NCBI GenBank assembly: GCA_043818215.1 | Contig: JBDRGC010000418.1 | Span: 1-7,677 of the forward strand | DNA: 7,677 bases | Direction: 5' to 3' | Source of the DNA: JBDRGC01 sp043818215 | Lineage (GTDB): Bacteria > Chloroflexota > Anaerolineae > Anaerolineales > UBA11858 | Made by a program: the position numbers and the translations under genes | Notes under the pieces: model-generated | Told to the model about the DNA's origin: nothing | Databases searched by the model: none | What the model saw: the letters and a program-made list of their open reading frames with translations, nothing else | Shown here: piece after piece, positions 6,879 to 7,677 of the stretch | How positions within the stretch are numbered: the stretch's first letter is position 1 | Layout: every line of letters starts with the position of its first letter

Positions 6879-6911
6879 GAACCGGATGAGCGAATTGTTC
6901 ACGTCCGGATC
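6879..6911 (+). other. Group II intron domain V, with altered catalytic triad
   Basis: The 33-base hairpin contains GGATGAGC and GTTCACGTCC with the typical two-base bulge. The usual domain V start GAGCC reads GAACC, so the triad AGC is AAC. The facing strand reads CCGGATC where CCGGTTC is common, leaving an A-A mismatch. The usual GAAA loop reads GAATT. These changes may abolish splicing. Confidence 0.7.
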
Positions 6912-6912
6912 T

Positions 6913-6949
6913 GTGGGGGGGGCGGCAGGTAACTGCTGCCCCTACCCGG
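6913..6949 (+). other. Group II intron domain VI with bulged branch-point A
   Basis: A G-rich left arm (8 G at 6915-6922, then CGGCAG) pairs with CTGCTGCCCC and CCC around a GTAA loop at 6929-6932. A6944 in CCCCTACCC has no partner and is the predicted branch point, 7 bases from the end of the intron at 6950. Confidence 0.7.
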
Positions 6950-7063
6950 CAAGTGACTCGGCTCCGCCTCAGGGTGAGCGGCGTAATTTTTAGCAATTCG
7001 GGCAGAGCCAAGCAAGTTGTTGAGTTCAAAACGCCGAGCACTTGAACAAATCTTTGGGCCGCT

Positions 7064-7458
7064 GACCGGAGCTATGCCCCAATGGTGAGCGGAGCAATAT
7101 CTGACAATCCCGCCTGGTGCAAAGTGTCATCAGAGTCACAACCGCCTCAGCAGCAAAATAAATCGTTCAGCGGGTGATGAAAACCAAAGATAACAACACG
7201 TTGTGATGTAGGCGTTGTCAACGCCGCATACTCGGTGTATAGTATATTTGTCAAAAAAGTTTGTATCAGCCCAGCAATTCTCGTTATCGAATTATTTTTA
7301 AGATGATACGAAAAATCTGTGTTAATCCTGCATCCGTGTCCTATTATTCTTTCTCCGACAAGCGGTTAGAGCATTTTTCCCGACAGTTTTTATGCAACGC
7401 GAATTAGCAGATGGGTGGGCACAACAGTTATGCGTTAATTTCTCAACCAAATGCCAAT
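7064..7458. other. Non-coding stretch between the cassette and the ATPase gene
   Basis: No convincing gene is seen in these 395 bases. A 34-codon frame at 7303-7407 has no RBS and is not supported. The stretch holds the promoter-like sequence at 7211-7243, and GTTAATCCTGCATCCGTG near 7320, which resembles dispersed repeat text that I have seen in other genomes. If the segment is another cassette it has no recognisable attC of its own. Confidence 0.6.
7211..7243 (+). promoter_or_regulatory. Promoter-like sequence with a palindrome across the -35
   Basis: TTGTCA (7215-7220) and TATAGT (7238-7243) are separated by exactly 17 bases, a good sigma70-type pair. The -35 sits inside the perfect palindrome GGCGTTG-T-CAACGCC (7211-7225), which could be an operator. 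No gene starts soon downstream; transcription would reach the ATPase at 7516 or make an untranslated RNA. Confidence 0.42.
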
Positions 7459-7509
7459 CTGCGCCAATTCCGCAATATTATTGCGGATTTGGCGCAGTTG
7501 TGATATGAT
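7459..7509 (+). promoter_or_regulatory. 39-base palindrome overlapping the promoter of the ATPase gene
   Basis: Arms 7459-7476 and 7480-7497 pair at 17 of 18 positions around a 3-base centre; each carries a TTGGCGCAG-type half. TTGCGG (7481-7486) and TATGAT (7504-7509) form a promoter with a 17-base spacer, so the right arm covers the -35. A transcript would start about 7516, at the ATG itself. This fits repression at an operator and a leaderless mRNA. Confidence 0.6.
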
Positions 7510-7515
7510 GCTTTT

Positions 7516-7677
7516 ATGATACCTCGCGCAATTACACCCAAAGTTTTAGAATTATCGCATAAATTCCCTGTCATTGCGATTACAGGGCCCAGGCAATCGG
7601 GAAAGACGACTTTGATTAGAAATATCTTTCCTGATTATCGTTATTTTAATTTAGAAAATCCAATTGAGCGCAATTTT
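7516..7677 (+). CDS. DUF4143-type AAA ATPase, N-terminal part (runs off the right edge)
   Basis: 54 codons are visible, with no stop in the window. The protein begins MIPRAITPKVLEL, followed by HKFPVIAITGPRQSGKTTLI. GPRQSGKT (24-31) is a Walker A motif with the extra Arg-Gln typical of the AAA_14/DUF4143 family, whose members are about 370-450 residues with a C-terminal DUF4143 domain. Their biological role is largely unknown; they are often found as isolated genes in accessory regions. The ATG is chosen because family members begin about 15-20 residues before Walker A and the promoter spacing puts transcription start there. No Shine-Dalgarno is seen, which agrees with leaderless translation. 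Confidence 0.88.
   Translation, partial: MIPRAITPKVLELSHKFPVIAITGPRQSGKTTLIRNIFPDYRYFNLENPIERNF

Larger units (their letters stand above)
6046..6950 (+). mobile_element. Group II intron lacking a reverse transcriptase, inserted in attC
   Basis: The 5' end GTGTCG approximates the group II GUGYG start. IBS1 TTGCTC (6040-6045), just upstream, is perfectly complementary to GAGCAA at 6214-6219 in domain I, a likely EBS1. Domain-I-like text with GTGGGTGAAAATCCCAC runs from about 6123, and domains V and VI close the 3' end. The bulged A at 6944 is 7 bases from the predicted last base, as usual for a branch point, though the end GGC departs from the usual AY. At 905 bases with no long + strand frame, it has no maturase/RT ORF and would need one in trans. 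The minus-strand frames here are shadows. I did not assign the subclass. Confidence 0.82.
4559..7053 (+). mobile_element. Integron-type gene cassette containing a group II intron
   Basis: The segment has the plan of a gene cassette: a TTGGGC start, a short leader, an RBS (AGGGAG, 4583-4588, 5 bases before ATG), coding sequence on the same strand, and an attC whose left core starts 2 bases after the stop codon. It is 2495 bases, or about 1590 without the intron. Its coding part is much more AT-rich than the genes on both sides, fitting transfer. There is no integrase and only one full attC in view, so it may be a lone cassette at a secondary site or one edge of a larger array. The cassette reading is an inference from the cores and hairpin, not from a known cassette gene. 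Confidence 0.62.
6028..7059 (+). other. attC: attC-like recombination site split by the group II intron
   Basis: The left core GCCCAAC (6028-6034) fits RYYYAAC. The right core is TTTGGGC (7053-7059), a T for the usual G of GTTRRRY. With 6046-6950 removed the arms pair as follows: AGCGGCCCAA (6024-6033) with TTGGGCCGCT (7054-7063); unpaired spacers of 6 (6034-6039) and 4 (7050-7053) bases; TTGCTC+AAGTG (6040-6045 joined to 6951-6955) with CACTTGAACAA (7039-7049), 10 of 11 paired; then an extrahelical A (6956); then CTCGGC (6957-6962) with GCCGAG (7033-7038). Unequal spacers, an extrahelical base in one arm and a variable terminal structure (70 bases) are attC hallmarks. Spliced length is about 127 bases, within the known attC range. 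Confidence 0.68.

Noticed and set aside
6793..6993. 66-codon + strand frame
   Set aside because: It crosses domains V and VI and the predicted 3' splice site; its translation has no family likeness.
6980..7038. Alternative intron 3' end at 6979, since GGCGT (6980-6984) would extend the left arm CAAGTTGCTC against ACGCCGAGCACTTG
   Set aside because: It ignores the domain VI bulged A placed 7 bases from 6950 and leaves 29 extra bases after domain VI. The 6950 end gives the longer attC pairing, so it is preferred.
7303..7407. 34-codon frame MIRKICVNPASVSYYSF
   Set aside because: No RBS, no likeness to a protein, and it overlaps repeat-like GTTAATCC text.
7428..7440. GTTATGC as the right core of another attC
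   Set aside because: It does not fit GTTRRRY, and no hairpin with a matching left core and inner stem was found. GTTAGAG near 7366 fails likewise.
1..7677. CRISPR array, tRNA or rRNA gene
   Set aside because: No regularly spaced direct repeats, no cloverleaf with a T-loop GTTCRA in the right place, and no rRNA-like stretch was seen.

Overview
The window looks like a piece of an uncultured Chloroflexota (Anaerolineae-like) chromosome. The basis is a long YYY/DUF2298 membrane protein (a family known mainly from Chloroflexota and Archaea), a DUF4143-type ATPase, and many short palindromic intergenic repeats. The taxonomic call is an inference from gene content. All recognised genes are on the + strand.

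Layout. 1-1830: the C-terminal ~610 residues of a YYY/DUF2298 multi-pass membrane protein, open at the left window edge. 1867-1953: an 87-base imperfect palindrome. 2069-3387: two toxin-antitoxin pairs in tandem, first a ribbon-helix-helix antitoxin with a MazF/PemK RNase, then a MntA nucleotidyltransferase with a HepT (HEPN/DUF86) RNase. In each pair the second gene overlaps the first by 14 bases. 3391-3501: a 37-codon stub of the N-terminus of a second YYY-family gene, starting 3 bases after hepT and running into repeat-rich non-coding DNA (3502-3724). 3725-4540: a 271-residue alpha/alpha-toroid (prenyltransferase/squalene-cyclase-like) protein of unknown role.

4559-7053 is the most interesting part. 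An AT-rich block (about one third G+C, against roughly half in its neighbours) carries two overlapping ORFs of unknown function, possibly one frameshifted gene. It begins just after a GTTGGGC core and ends in an attC-like site whose left core (GCCCAAC) lies 2 bases after the stop codon. That attC is split by a roughly 905-base group II intron with no reverse transcriptase. The intron ends were predicted from intron features alone: 5' GTGTCG, a 6/6 EBS1-IBS1 match, and a bulged A in domain VI. Joining the exons at those points restores a long attC hairpin with unequal spacers and an extrahelical base. I read this as an integron-type gene cassette with an intron in its recombination site. No integrase lies in the window. 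Domain V has an altered catalytic triad and loop, so the intron may be dead.

7064-7458 is non-coding, with one good promoter-like sequence that has no obvious gene. 7459-7677: a near-perfect 39-base palindrome overlaps the -35 of a sigma70-type promoter, and the predicted transcript starts on or next to the ATG of a DUF4143-type ATPase that runs off the right edge. This suggests a leaderless, possibly autoregulated gene.
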